A stretch of 64,000 nucleotides of DNA from Treponema primitia ZAS-1 (GTDB lineage Bacteria > Spirochaetota > Spirochaetia > Treponematales > Breznakiellaceae), in assembly GCF_000297095.1 (NCBI RefSeq), contig NZ_AEEA01000058.1:62001-126000 (forward strand), written 5' to 3'. Positions 1 to 8,483 of the stretch are shown here, piece by piece. Under the pieces are notes generated by a model. That model was given only the letters and a program-made list of their open reading frames with translations, did no database searches and was not told the origin of the DNA. The translations under genes and the position numbers were made by a program. Every line of letters starts with the position of its first letter. Position 1 is the stretch's first letter.

Positions 1-1
1 C

Positions 2-1006
2 CAGGCGGTGTACGACAATCTGGTATCCACGGTGAACGCCAACCTTGAACCACTGCACCGTTACTACGCCCTGCGGAAGCGGACGCTTAAGGTAGAAGAA
101 CTGCGGCATTACGATGTCTACGTACCCATCACTGCAAACGTTTCAAAGCGGACCAGCTGGGAAGAAGCAACAAAACTAATCGCCGCTGCTCTGGCGCCCC
201 TGGGTGATGAATATGTCAACACCCTCCGCACCGGTCTTCAAGGCCGCTGGGCGGACCGCTATGAAAACAAGGGCAAACGGGCCGGCGCATTTTCCTCCGG
301 CGGCTACATAGGGGACCCCTATATACTGATGAACTACAAGGAAGATTCTCTCCGGGATGTATTCACCATGGCCCACGAGGGCGGCCACTCCATGCATTCC
401 TGGTATTCCGCGGCGTCCAACCCCTTTATGCACTACGGCTACACCATTTTTGAAGCAGAGGTAGCCAGCACCTTTAATGAGGAACTCCTCTTCCGCTATT
501 TACGGGACCATGCGGACACACGGGAACTGAAACTCTACCTGGTGAACAAGCGTGCGGATGACATACTTTCCACACTCTACCGTCAGACCATGTTCGCCGA
601 ATTTGAAAAACGCAGCCACGAGCTTGAAGAAAGCGGGACGCCCTTAACCGCGGAACTCCTCCGCTCCGAATACCGCCAGCTTCTGGTCAAATACTTCGGT
701 CCCGCCATGGTCTTTGAGGCCGAGAGCGATCTTGAGGGTCTCCGCATTCCCCACTTCTACCGCGCCTTCTATGTCTACAAATACGCCACCGGAATTTCCG
801 CCGCCCTGGCTTTGGCAAACCGTGTTCTTTCCGGCGGCGCCCGGGAGCGTGAAGATTACTTCAGCTTCCTCAAATCCGGCGGCTCACGGTTCCCGATTGA
901 ATCCCTCAAGGTGGCGGGGGTTGATATGTCTACGCCGGGGCCGGTTGAGGATGCTTGTCTGGCTTTTGGGAGGATTGTGGGGGAGTTAGAGGAGCTGTTG
1001 GGGTAA
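2..1006 (+). CDS. pepF: Oligoendopeptidase F, M3 family zinc peptidase (5' end outside window)
   Basis: This is the C-terminal part (about 335 residues) of a protein that is usually about 600 residues long. The reading frame is open to the left edge, so the true start lies outside the window. The zinc-binding motif HEGGH is encoded near 370-384, followed by SMHSW as in M3 oligopeptidases. The downstream helical part, with a conserved tyrosine-rich segment (FYRAFYVYKYATG), is also typical of PepF. The family cleaves short peptides in the cytoplasm and helps peptide recycling. No terminator with a U-run follows; the next 650 bases hold two palindromic repeats. Family assignment is firm. The exact substrate range cannot be read from the sequence. 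Confidence 0.93.
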   Translation, partial: QAVYDNLVSTVNANLEPLHRYYALRKRTLKVEELRHYDVYVPITANVSKRTSWEEATKLIAAALAPLGDEYVNTLRTGLQGRWADRYENKGKRAGAFSSGGYIGDPYILMNYKEDSLRDVFTMAHEGGHSMHSWYSAASNPFMHYGYTIFEAEVASTFNEELLFRYLRDHADTRELKLYLVNKRADDILSTLYRQTMFAEFEKRSHELEESGTPLTAELLRSEYRQLLVKYFGPAMVFEAESDLEGLRIPHFYRAFYVYKYATGISAALALANRVLSGGAREREDYFSFLKSGGSRFPIESLKVAGVDMSTPGPVEDACLAFGRIVGELEELLG

Positions 1007-1033
1007 TCGGAGTATACAAGTTGTGTGAAAAAA

Positions 1034-1171
1034 CGCCGGTGTGGGCGGGGGTGGGGAATCCCCATCGCGGGATGCTTGTAGAGTCCACCTGCGGAGCCCC
1101 TGCGGGTCTCCTCCGGCGGGGAATTCCAAATATCCCGCGCTGTGGCTCCCCCACCCCCGCCCACACCGGCG
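1034..1171. repeat. G-rich palindromic intergenic repeat, copy 1
   Basis: A perfect 23-bp inverted repeat (1034-1056 with 1149-1171) encloses a core of about 90 bp. The left arm is G-rich (CGCCGGTGTGGGCGGGGG...). A second inner pair lies at 1066-1072 with 1133-1139. The core around 1090-1125 carries the motif GCGGAGCCCCTGCGGGTCTC, which is itself a small hairpin. The same core occurs near 1425-1470 (inverted) and 51465-51500. No U-run follows, so it does not look like a simple terminator. The rest of the 1007-1597 gap, apart from this copy and copy 2, shows no gene that I can support. Confidence 0.85.
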
Positions 1172-1375
1172 CCTGTTCGTAGGGGTTTCACTTCGTTTAC
1201 CCTAACTTCGCTGTACGATATGGTGGTGAGCAGGGTTTGTGCGGGGCGGGTGGTGGAGAGCGAAACTGTGTTAGTGTCGGTAATGTAAAGCTGGCCGTAA
1301 CAAAAACCCGCATAGGCCCCGCAATAAGGAATACGATGTTAAGGCCTTCCCGCGCCCCCCCCCTTTCCCGTACTT

Positions 1376-1535
1376 GCCGATAAAGGCGGGCGGGGGGAGG
1401 GGTGCATCCGGCTTCATGTATATGGAATTCCCTGCCGGAGGAGACCCGAAGGGGCTCCATAGGCAGACGCGGACCGTAGGTCCGATACATGCACATGAAG
1501 CCGGGTGTACCCCTCCCCACGCCCGTCTTTGCCGA
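1376..1535. repeat. G-rich palindromic intergenic repeat, copy 2 (inverted relative to copies 1 and 4)
   Basis: Imperfect arms of about 45 bp (1376-1422 with 1487-1535) flank a core that is the reverse complement of the core in copies 1 and 4 (GGAGGAGACCCGAAGGGGCT at about 1438-1457). The right end reads, on the minus strand, GTCGGCAAAGACGGG. This matches the left end of copy 4 (near 51405) and copy 3 (33101). It is therefore a dispersed family member in opposite orientation. The G-rich arm contains runs such as GGGCGGGGGGAGGGG. Confidence 0.85.
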
Positions 1536-1597
1536 CAAATCCAGGGAAAAACAAGAAGATAAGCACAAAGAGACCAAACATCAATATTCCCCTTCCC

Positions 1598-1626
1598 TAG
1601 ACGAAGTTCCCTAAACTATATATAAT
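1598..1626 (+). promoter_or_regulatory. Probable sigma-70 promoter of efp
   Basis: A -35 like TAGACG (1598-1603) is separated by 17 bases from a perfect -10 TATAAT (1621-1626), 31 bases before the efp start codon. The -35 matches the consensus at four of six positions. Confidence 0.6.
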
Positions 1627-1657
1627 ACTAAAAATTAGATATGTAAGCGAGGATTTT

Positions 1658-2221
1658 ATGATACGAGGCGGAGATATAGTCAAAGGCAGCTGTTTGCTCC
1701 AAAAGGGCCAGCCTTTTCTGGTGGTGGAACGGGAATTTCATACCCCGGGGAAGGGAACCGCCATTGCGCGGGTAAAAATGAAGAGTATTAAGGACGGATC
1801 GGTGCTGACCATGACTATCCCGACCCAGCAGGAGGTTGAGGATGCCACAGTGGATACCCATACCTGCCAGTTTCAATATGCGGATCAGGACAATTTTCAC
1901 TTTATGGATAACGAGCACTTCGACCAGTTTGAGGTACCTATCAGCACTATGGAAGACAAGAAGCCCTACCTCAAGGAAGGGGATTCTTACGAGATTACGG
2001 TCTGGGAAGGCAATGTTATTGATATCAAGATCCCCTATAAGGTGGTCTTTACCGTGGCGGAATCGGAAAATTACGTTAAGGGCGATACCGTATCCGGGGC
2101 TACTAAGCCCGTCACTACCGAGACCGGTTTGACCGTCCGGGTGCCTCTGTTTATTAAGCAGGGTGAAAAAATCCTGGTCAACACCGAAACCAACGAATAC
2201 GTGGAGCGGGTGAATAGTTAA
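1658..2221 (+). CDS. efp: Translation elongation factor P
   Basis: This 187-residue protein has the full EF-P length and three beta-barrel domains. EF-P binds stalled ribosomes and promotes peptide bonds at polyproline stretches. The tip loop of domain I reads TPGKGTAIARVK, with lysine 32 at the position that carries beta-lysylation in Escherichia coli (Lys34). No EpmA/EpmB gene lies in this window, so modification is not shown. The C-terminal signature with GATKPVTTETGLTVRVP is intact. The start ATG has an AGCGAGG ribosome site upstream. The stop codon overlaps the beginning of the following methyltransferase frame, suggesting one transcript. Confidence 0.97.
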   Translation: MIRGGDIVKGSCLLQKGQPFLVVEREFHTPGKGTAIARVKMKSIKDGSVLTMTIPTQQEVEDATVDTHTCQFQYADQDNFHFMDNEHFDQFEVPISTMEDKKPYLKEGDSYEITVWEGNVIDIKIPYKVVFTVAESENYVKGDTVSGATKPVTTETGLTVRVPLFIKQGEKILVNTETNEYVERVNS

Positions 2222-3575
2222 CGCGCTTGTTGAGGCCTACGGAACCAAGGATATTAGTTTTCGGTTCCGCGGCATAGATTTTAACTTCGCCCTGTCCCAG
2301 GGACTTTTCAGCTCCACCGATATTGATACCGGTTCACGGTTTCTGCTTAAAGTACTATCACAAAAATGGGATGAGGATCTCCGCCAAGGACGGCCCCTGC
2401 CGGAAACCGTGCTTGATGCGGGCTGTGGGATCGGCGTCCTGGGGATCTGCGCCGCCCGTGCGCTGGGCTCCAAACCGGGGTTGAAAGTCCGCGCACAGGA
2501 CCGGGACGAACTGGCCCGGGGCTTCACCGAATACAATGCCACCCGCAATGGTGTTCCTGCATCGGTTTTAAGCGCCCATACGGAACCGCTCCTGGCCGCC
2601 GATCCACCTTGGGATTTGATCCTTTCCAACATACCCGCCAAAACCGGAGAACCGGTGCTGCTGGACTTCATTGCCCGCTCCGCAGGACTTCTCAGTAAAG
2701 AAGGTTCCGTTATGCTGGTGGTGGTAAAGCCCCTCTCAGATTTGCTGCGGTCCCGGATTAGGGAACTGAAACTTCCCCTGTTCCATGAAGAAAACGGAAA
2801 GGAACATACGGTTTTGGCGTACGGTGGTGGAGTAGAACTAAATTCAGTACTAAATTCAGACCCACAAAATAGTGGTGATGATTTTCTGAAGCGCCGGCGG
2901 GTTTACTTCAGATGCGCCGGGGATTTCGAGTTGGAGGACATCGCTTACCACATTGATGCTATCCATGGTGTGGCGGACTTCGACACCCCAAGCGGCGTAG
3001 TTCAGGTAGCAGCGAAGCTGGTGAAACGCCTGGCACTACGCCCGGCTGCAGGACCGATCCTGGTACATGAACCGGACCAGGGGCACTTCCCGGCATGGCT
3101 GCTGCGGTACCGGGGAGCGGAACCGCCGGGGATGCCGCAGTCGCAGACTAGAACCGGGCCGCTGGTCTTGAGCGGCAGAAACATCCTGGCCCTGGAAGCG
3201 GCTCGGCAGAACAGCCTGCTTGCCCTGGGCGACCGGGTCTCCGGGGGAAAGGGTGCGTCCGGCATTATCCTGGCGCCCGCAGTGGACCTGTTCCTTGACA
3301 GGGAAAGGCTGAGCGCGGCGGCGGACCAAAATAGAGAACAACCCGGGGGCGGGTACAGTTTTATTGCGCTGTTTCCGGAACTGGTCCCGCAGACGAACCG
3401 GCTGGGCGCGTATTGGGAAGGACTGGCAGCATTGCTAACAGATGGGGGCATGGCGGTGATCGCCCTGCCCTCTTCGGCGGCGGAACGGTTTGACCGGGAG
3501 AAGCCTATGGGATTTACCCGGCTGGGGGACATCAAGCGACAGGGGTTTAGGGCGCTGGGATATGAGAGGCGGTGA
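2214..3575 (+). CDS. RsmC-like class I SAM-dependent methyltransferase, non-standard start
   Basis: Motif I of the SAM site is VLDAGCGIGVLG, and the post-motif DLILSNIPAK matches the NPP(F/Y)-like motif IV of small-domain rRNA/protein methyltransferases. The upstream residues (FRGIDFNFALSQGLFSSTDIDTG, given here only as a landmark around 2268-2336) are typical of the lead-in to this domain, so coding must begin well before the first GTG at 2409, which lies inside motif I. The frame is open from a TGA at 2211, and no ATG, GTG or TTG occurs before 2409. I place the start at ATA 2214, preceded by GGAGCGGG at 2203-2210 and overlapping the efp stop by eight bases. The second half (about residues 220-453) resembles a degenerate second methyltransferase domain, as in RsmC/RlmG. 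The substrate is unknown, probably rRNA. Confidence 0.72.
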   Translation: MVNALVEAYGTKDISFRFRGIDFNFALSQGLFSSTDIDTGSRFLLKVLSQKWDEDLRQGRPLPETVLDAGCGIGVLGICAARALGSKPGLKVRAQDRDELARGFTEYNATRNGVPASVLSAHTEPLLAADPPWDLILSNIPAKTGEPVLLDFIARSAGLLSKEGSVMLVVVKPLSDLLRSRIRELKLPLFHEENGKEHTVLAYGGGVELNSVLNSDPQNSGDDFLKRRRVYFRCAGDFELEDIAYHIDAIHGVADFDTPSGVVQVAAKLVKRLALRPAAGPILVHEPDQGHFPAWLLRYRGAEPPGMPQSQTRTGPLVLSGRNILALEAARQNSLLALGDRVSGGKGASGIILAPAVDLFLDRERLSAAADQNREQPGGGYSFIALFPELVPQTNRLGAYWEGLAALLTDGGMAVIALPSSAAERFDREKPMGFTRLGDIKRQGFRALGYERR

Positions 3576-3596
3576 GGGGATGTCCGGAGTATATAC

Positions 3597-4010
3597 TTAT
3601 TTTCCCGCTTCTTCCAGGGCACCTTCCACCGCTTCAATAAATTGATTGTACGCAATGGTAGCCCCGCTCACCGCGTCAAGGTCCTTCAGGCTCTGGTTTT
3701 CTAAAAATTGCCGCCTATATTGTTCCATGGCCCGTACTGCAAGCTGGGCCTTATCGTAAAAATCCTGGTTTGATATTTCCCCGTTCACCTTACCGTAGTT
3801 TTCATCCTTTATGCTCCCATCCTTCTGACGGGTGATAAACACACAATCGGTAACCTTGCTGTCCTTCAGGGTAAGGGTGATCTCCCCCCAGGCGCCGGTG
3901 TCGTCCGTCCCGCTCTTCCCGCTGTATGTCCCGTCTTTATACTCAGCTTTACCACAGGAAAAAAGCAGTAAAGCTGCCACGCAAAGTGTAATGGCAAAAA
4001 ACTTTTTCAT
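3597..4010 (-). CDS. FMN-binding-domain lipoprotein of the iron-uptake operon
   Basis: This 137-residue protein has a lipoprotein signal ending in LLLFSC, so it is probably membrane-anchored on the periplasmic side. An FMN_bind domain ends in DAVSGAT at about residue 112-118; the threonine is the usual site of covalent flavin attachment by an ApbE-type transferase. It is the last gene of a seven-gene operon and overlaps the ATPase gene by four bases (ATGA). In the related Campylobacter cluster (FTR1, P19, DUF2318, two permeases, ATPase) the last genes encode thioredoxin-like proteins instead. An electron-transfer role, such as reducing or handling periplasmic iron, is inferred from that comparison and not shown. 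Confidence 0.88.
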   Translation of the reverse strand: MKKFFAITLCVAALLLFSCGKAEYKDGTYSGKSGTDDTGAWGEITLTLKDSKVTDCVFITRQKDGSIKDENYGKVNGEISNQDFYDKAQLAVRAMEQYRRQFLENQSLKDLDAVSGATIAYNQFIEAVEGALEEAGK

Positions 4011-4702
4011 AATGAACCCTCCTTCTTCCCATTCCCCTCTTCCGTATTATTAACAATCCTGGCGACTCTCCCATGTTCCAGCACAACCGTGCGCTGGGCA
4101 TCCTCGGCAACCTCAGGGTCGTGGGTAACCACAATCAGGGTACTGCCCTCCCGGTGAAGGGTCTTAAATATTTCCAGAACCAGGGATTCGTTGGCCTCAT
4201 CCAGGTTACCCGTGGGTTCATCAGCCAGGATCAGCATGGGGTAGTTGATCAGCGCCCGGGCTATGCAGACCCGCTGCTGTTCACCCCCGGAAAGCTGGCT
4301 GGGAAGGTGCCTGGCACGATCCGCCAGGCCGACCCGGTCCAGGGCTTCCATCGCTTCCTTTTCGTCGGGCATGGAATGGTAGTACTGGGCCACCATGATA
4401 TTTTCCAGGGCGCTCAGGTACTTTACCAGGTGGAACTGCTGGAAGATCAGGCCTATCTTATCCCGCCGGGTGGTGGTGAGGTTTTTGGAACTCTCCTTAG
4501 CGATATTAACGCCGTCCAGGATGACATCTCCCGTGGAGGGCTTATCCATGCAGCCTATGATATTCATCATGGTGGTTTTCCCGGAACCTGATGGCCCCAT
4601 GATGGCAAGCCATTCCCCTTTCCGAACCGTCAGGTTGACATCCTTTAAGGCTTTGAGGTTGCCGTAAATTTTTGAAATGTCCCGTAACTCAAGTAAATCC
4701 AT
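4007..4702 (-). CDS. ABC transporter ATPase, LolD/MacB type
   Basis: This 231-residue single-domain ATPase has Walker A GPSGSGKTT (residues 36-44), signature LSGGEQQR and Walker B LILADEPTGNLD. The subfamily partners FtsX-like permeases that transmit mechanical work across the inner membrane rather than importing solutes through a classic channel. The two genes upstream encode such permeases, so the three would form one complex. The start ATG lies one base after the stop of the permease gene, with GAGGAGA as ribosome site. The gene order matches the ATPase of the Campylobacter P19 iron system (Cj1663-like). Coupling to iron uptake is inferred from this context. Confidence 0.93.
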   Translation of the reverse strand: MDLLELRDISKIYGNLKALKDVNLTVRKGEWLAIMGPSGSGKTTMMNIIGCMDKPSTGDVILDGVNIAKESSKNLTTTRRDKIGLIFQQFHLVKYLSALENIMVAQYYHSMPDEKEAMEALDRVGLADRARHLPSQLSGGEQQRVCIARALINYPMLILADEPTGNLDEANESLVLEIFKTLHREGSTLIVVTHDPEVAEDAQRTVVLEHGRVARIVNNTEEGNGKKEGSL

Positions 4703-4703
4703 A

Positions 4704-5846
4704 TCATTCTCCTCGTAACACTATTGCGGGGTCAACTTCGGTGGCGCTCCGTACCGGAATAAGGCAGGCCAGGCCGGTGATAAAAACTGACACAATAATT
4801 GTGAAGGGCGCCATCTGGGGTATAAAACTAATTGGCCGGTTAAACACGTTCAGTGCCACGGCCTGGGCAAAGATAAAGCCGAAGATGGATCCCAAAAGGC
4901 CGCCGACGGCCCCCAGGAAGGCGCCCTCCCCCAGAAATTCCAGAACCAGGGCGGAATTTGCCGCGCCCAGGGCTTTCCGCAGCCCGATTTCCTGGCGGCG
5001 TTCTGCCACCACGGCCATCATGGTGGTGGCCACACAGATCATGATGAGCAGTAATACTATCACGGTGACCAGGTATACCAGGCCCTGGAGCTTGGTAAGC
5101 ACCGCCCCTTCGGACTGGGTAACCCGCTTGACCAGCCGGGCCTCAACGCCGGGAACACCGGCGCTTATCCGGTCCGCCAGGGCCTGGAGGTCCCCGCCGG
5201 CGGAGCTGACACTGCATTCCACCACGTCGATCCTACCCTGCTCGGCCATCATACCCTCAAAGTCAGGCAGGGACATGAAGATAAAAGCTTCCTCGGCCCC
5301 ACCGGTCTGGACTATGCCGGAGACGGTAAATTCCCGGCTTATCCCCTGCCCCCGGCTATCGGTTCCGGTAATGGTAAATGGGCTGCCCTGATTAAGGCGG
5401 ATCATCTCGGATACCTGCTGTCCAATCAGAGCTTCCCCTTCCCGGTCGGGCCAGCGGCCGGATACGAACCAGTAGGGGCTTGCCTTACGGGCCTCGCCCA
5501 GATCCGTCCCTGCGGCCATAAAGGGCTGTTCGTTGATCTTCACCATCCGGTAGCTGTAGGGGGCAGCCCCGATAAGCTCCCCCGCAGGCAGATATGCTAC
5601 GGCCTCCCGCACGGTTTCCATGGTCAACACCGCTTCGGTTCCTCCGGGAACAATAACCATGTTGGCTCCATAGGAGCGGAATTCCCGGCCCATTTGCCGG
5701 GGGATGTCGTAGTAAACCGTGATAAGCCCTGACAGTATCGTTGCGCCTATGGCAATGGCCAGCAATGCTACCAACATCCGGGACCTGCGCCGGATAATGG
5801 AGCTGACCACCATTTTGATAAAAAAGCGCTGCCGTTTACCTGCCAT
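4704..5846 (-). CDS. FtsX/MacB-type ABC permease (second of pair)
   Basis: This protein of about 380 residues has one N-terminal membrane helix (after MVVSSIIRRRSRM), a large periplasmic domain and three C-terminal helices, the usual FtsX/MacB layout. The frame is open 17 codons further upstream. I choose the ATG at 5846 because GGAGG stands six bases before it and the protein then begins with a short basic cytoplasmic stretch. It overlaps the end of the preceding permease gene by 11 bases. It is expected to pair with that permease and the ATPase encoded next. It corresponds by order to Cj1662 of the Campylobacter P19 cluster. Confidence 0.9.
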   Translation of the reverse strand: MAGKRQRFFIKMVVSSIIRRRSRMLVALLAIAIGATILSGLITVYYDIPRQMGREFRSYGANMVIVPGGTEAVLTMETVREAVAYLPAGELIGAAPYSYRMVKINEQPFMAAGTDLGEARKASPYWFVSGRWPDREGEALIGQQVSEMIRLNQGSPFTITGTDSRGQGISREFTVSGIVQTGGAEEAFIFMSLPDFEGMMAEQGRIDVVECSVSSAGGDLQALADRISAGVPGVEARLVKRVTQSEGAVLTKLQGLVYLVTVIVLLLIMICVATTMMAVVAERRQEIGLRKALGAANSALVLEFLGEGAFLGAVGGLLGSIFGFIFAQAVALNVFNRPISFIPQMAPFTIIVSVFITGLACLIPVRSATEVDPAIVLRGE

Positions 5847-7122
5847 GGAGAACCTCCGCAGGGCGCAGGGACAGGAGCAGCCGTATTGAGGGGACACTCC
5901 CCGCCAGGGTGACCAGGAGCACCAGAACCCCTACCAGGGGTATCACCATGGGTTTTATATCTATGGACTGGCTAAACACGGACTGACCGATGATCTGGGC
6001 AAAACCCAGTCCGGCAAAATAACCCGCCGCCCCGCCAATGATTCCGGTAATAATGATCTCCGTCAGTACCAGTGCTGTTACCGGGCCGTTATATGCCCCC
6101 ACCGCTTTGAGGAGGCCTATTTCGTTAGCCCGTTCCATAACACTGGTAGTAACCAGGTTGGAAATACCCAGGGCGGAACCGGCCAGGCTCAGTATTGTAA
6201 TAAGGAGCATCAGGAGCTGGGTCTTTTCCAGAATAGCCCCTTCGGATTCCGCCACCATGCGTATGGGCTTGGATACCGCATCGCTTATCACCTCGTCGAT
6301 CTGGTAGCAGATGGCGCTCACATAGGCGGTGCAGTACCAGGTCTCCCATTCCTTGATAGAAAGACTGTTTGGATCCTGCCCTGCCCGGCGTGAAAGTTCG
6401 TTATCCGGGGTGGTCAGGGCGCTGACTTCAACACTGCTCACCAAGCCGGGCCTGCCAGCCAGGCGTTGGGCGGCTGCCAGGGTGGTGTAGATCCACCCGT
6501 CCTCGTCCCCGCCGGCGTTAAATATTCCCCGCACCAGAAAGGTTTCAGTCCCGTTTAGGCCCTTGAGGGTGATGGTATCTCCCTGGGCGATATTGTAGCG
6601 CCTTGCCGCCAGACGTCCCACCATGACCGAAGCGTCATCCCCGTCGTTGATCCAGCCGCCGCTGCCCGTATCCCACCAGGCCTTCATATTCCGCATTCCC
6701 GTGTCCAGGGATTCTCCGGTAGGAAGATCCAGGTGATGACCGAACCATGTTCCCACCACCTTAAGTTCTTCAGTATTACCGTTGACCTTCACCCGGGTAT
6801 TAAGGTAGGGGGTAAAGTCGACAATATTAAAGGCCCAGAATATGGTTTTAATATTGCCCAGCTCCGCTTCCTGTAAATACTTGTCCGATATACCGCTGCC
6901 ATCGCTGACTCCATAGAGATCGTCCAGCAAAGATGCGCCACGGGGTACCACGTTGATGTTGGCGCCGTAAGTTTTAAGCTCCTGGTTTACCTTGTCTCCC
7001 ACATCAAGCATCACGTTCAGCATTGCTGTGGCCAAAGACGCCCCAAGGGCAACGGTAAAAGCTATCATCAGCATTTTTCCCTTCTGCCGGAAAAGCGCCC
7101 TTCGTACCATTCTCCAGAACAT
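5836..7122 (-). CDS. FtsX/MacB-type ABC permease (first of pair)
   Basis: The protein has an N-terminal helix (MLMIAFTVALGASLATAML), a long periplasmic domain and three C-terminal helices with the ERANEIGLLKAVGA motif typical of FtsX-like permeases. Starts are possible at 7194, 7146 and 7122. I choose 7122 because it lies one base past the stop of the DUF2318 gene and puts MFWRMVRRALFRQKGK directly before the first helix. The 7146 start would add eight residues and overlap the upstream gene. It is part of the iron-uptake operon with the second permease and the ATPase, and matches Cj1661 by order. Confidence 0.87.
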   Translation of the reverse strand: MFWRMVRRALFRQKGKMLMIAFTVALGASLATAMLNVMLDVGDKVNQELKTYGANINVVPRGASLLDDLYGVSDGSGISDKYLQEAELGNIKTIFWAFNIVDFTPYLNTRVKVNGNTEELKVVGTWFGHHLDLPTGESLDTGMRNMKAWWDTGSGGWINDGDDASVMVGRLAARRYNIAQGDTITLKGLNGTETFLVRGIFNAGGDEDGWIYTTLAAAQRLAGRPGLVSSVEVSALTTPDNELSRRAGQDPNSLSIKEWETWYCTAYVSAICYQIDEVISDAVSKPIRMVAESEGAILEKTQLLMLLITILSLAGSALGISNLVTTSVMERANEIGLLKAVGAYNGPVTALVLTEIIITGIIGGAAGYFAGLGFAQIIGQSVFSQSIDIKPMVIPLVGVLVLLVTLAGSVPSIRLLLSLRPAEVLHGR

Positions 7123-7123
7123 A

Positions 7124-8374
7124 CTATTTAAACCGCCCCTTTTCATTTTCCAGATCCCCGGTACGAACCACCATCGATCCCCCCCGAATGGCATAGGCTA
7201 GGGGCACCGGGTTACAGCCCCCCTTAAAGCCGATGGTAGAAATATTCATCACCACATCGCAGAGCCGGCAGATAACCTGGTTTTTCCGTTCATAGTACCC
7301 CGTGGCGCCGCAAATATCACAGGCGTCAAGGCCGACCCCATAGGCAATTTCGTTTTTCCGTATCACAATAAACCGTACCTCGGTATTGTCAGAAGCGGTA
7401 AACGCAAAACGGTGAAGATGCCCATCACTGACCTGTTCAATGGGGATGATGATCTCATCCCCCACTATGCTCATGGGCTCCGCCGGAGAGAGGGTCACCC
7501 CCCGCTCGGTATAGGATTTGAGCGCCGTAAGGGAAAACAGGGAAACTGCGAATCCCAGGGCTACTGCAAGACTCCAACGCCGGTTCCCGCGCATGGCGGC
7601 CCGGATCTTCCGGTGTTCTGCGGGGTTGTGGTAATTCTGACTGGGGTAAAAACTCTTCACAAACAGGATGACCGGCAGGAGAAAACTTATCCCCATGATC
7701 ACATAAAGAAAAAATACATTATTGTTAATCGCCACAACAATTATTCTGAAAAGCCAGCGGATCATGGGTATGATACGCCGGGCAAAGAGGAACTGTATAA
7801 TCGACGATAACTGATTTACCATATTGACCACAAGGCCAACAGTAAGGAATAGGCTTAAGAGTTTATCCGGCAAGACCATACCGGCGTTAAACAGGGCCAG
7901 GGCGGTAACCAAAACAATGCCAATGCCCGCAAAGAACCCTATGGTTTTAAAAAGAAAATCCGTACTAAAGATACTTTCCCCCGCCAGGAGGAACTCCGTT
8001 GGGTACAGGAATATTGTGGGCAGAACGTAAAAAAACAGGGCTGCGGTAAGGATGGCGCTTGCATAATCCAGAGCCCGGCGGTGTAGTTTTGGAAAGTTTT
8101 TTTCCAGTACTCCCCAATGGAGCAGGATAAGGATGATCCCCGTCACTATGGCGATGGACAAAGTCCAGGTATTAAAAAAACCCCGGTTAATGAGGGCGGT
8201 GGTTCGCCGCAAAACCGCAAGGATCGCCGATGCGGCAACTCCGGTTATACTTCCGGCGGCCAGCCACTTCTTCCGGTCGTGATCACCCCTTTTAAAAAGA
8301 ACTGCAAACAACAAAGCTGCAAGAACCGCCGTTGCCAGCGAAGTCTGCACAACCTGAATGAGATACCTAAACAT
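7124..8374 (-). CDS. DUF2318 polytopic membrane protein with Fe-S-type cysteine motif
   Basis: This 416-residue protein has many hydrophobic helices in residues 1-300. A C-terminal extracytoplasmic domain carries CDICG (about residue 350), CRLCD (about 368) and GGCNP (about 387), the DUF2318 cysteine pattern thought to bind an iron-sulfur cluster or metal. It sits between P19 and the FtsX-like permeases, exactly as Cj1660 does in Campylobacter. A redox role in moving iron between P19 and the FTR1 permease is inferred from context. A strong RNA hairpin lies in the 109-base gap before it. Confidence 0.9.
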   Translation of the reverse strand: MFRYLIQVVQTSLATAVLAALLFAVLFKRGDHDRKKWLAAGSITGVAASAILAVLRRTTALINRGFFNTWTLSIAIVTGIILILLHWGVLEKNFPKLHRRALDYASAILTAALFFYVLPTIFLYPTEFLLAGESIFSTDFLFKTIGFFAGIGIVLVTALALFNAGMVLPDKLLSLFLTVGLVVNMVNQLSSIIQFLFARRIIPMIRWLFRIIVVAINNNVFFLYVIMGISFLLPVILFVKSFYPSQNYHNPAEHRKIRAAMRGNRRWSLAVALGFAVSLFSLTALKSYTERGVTLSPAEPMSIVGDEIIIPIEQVSDGHLHRFAFTASDNTEVRFIVIRKNEIAYGVGLDACDICGATGYYERKNQVICRLCDVVMNISTIGFKGGCNPVPLAYAIRGGSMVVRTGDLENEKGRFK

Positions 8375-8410
8375 GAAACCCCTTTCTTCTTCCCGCGAAT
8401 ACTCAAACGG

Positions 8411-8456
8411 CAGAGGACTTTAGCGGTGATACGGTATCACGTACTAAAGTCCTCTG
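8411..8456 (-). promoter_or_regulatory. Two-tier hairpin between the P19 and DUF2318 genes
   Basis: A perfect 13-bp stem (CAGAGGACTTTAG, 8411-8423, with 8444-8456) encloses a second perfect 7-bp stem (GTGATAC, 8426-8432, with 8434-8440). On the transcribed strand no U-run follows, so it is not a standard terminator. It may act as a processing or stability element that sets FTR1/P19 expression above that of the downstream genes. That role is inferred. Confidence 0.7.
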
Positions 8457-8483
8457 TAAATACTCTAACCTAAAGCAATTCTA

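Noticed and set aside
1034..1535. CRISPR-like repeats
   Set aside because: Only two large palindromes with unequal spacing and opposite orientation; no short regularly spaced repeats and no cas genes.
856..1577. Several open frames over the intergenic region right of pepF (for example 856-1191 and 1197-1577 on the minus strand)
   Set aside because: Their translations are Gly/Pro/Arg-rich and come from the G-rich palindromic repeats; no ribosome site or known domain supports them.
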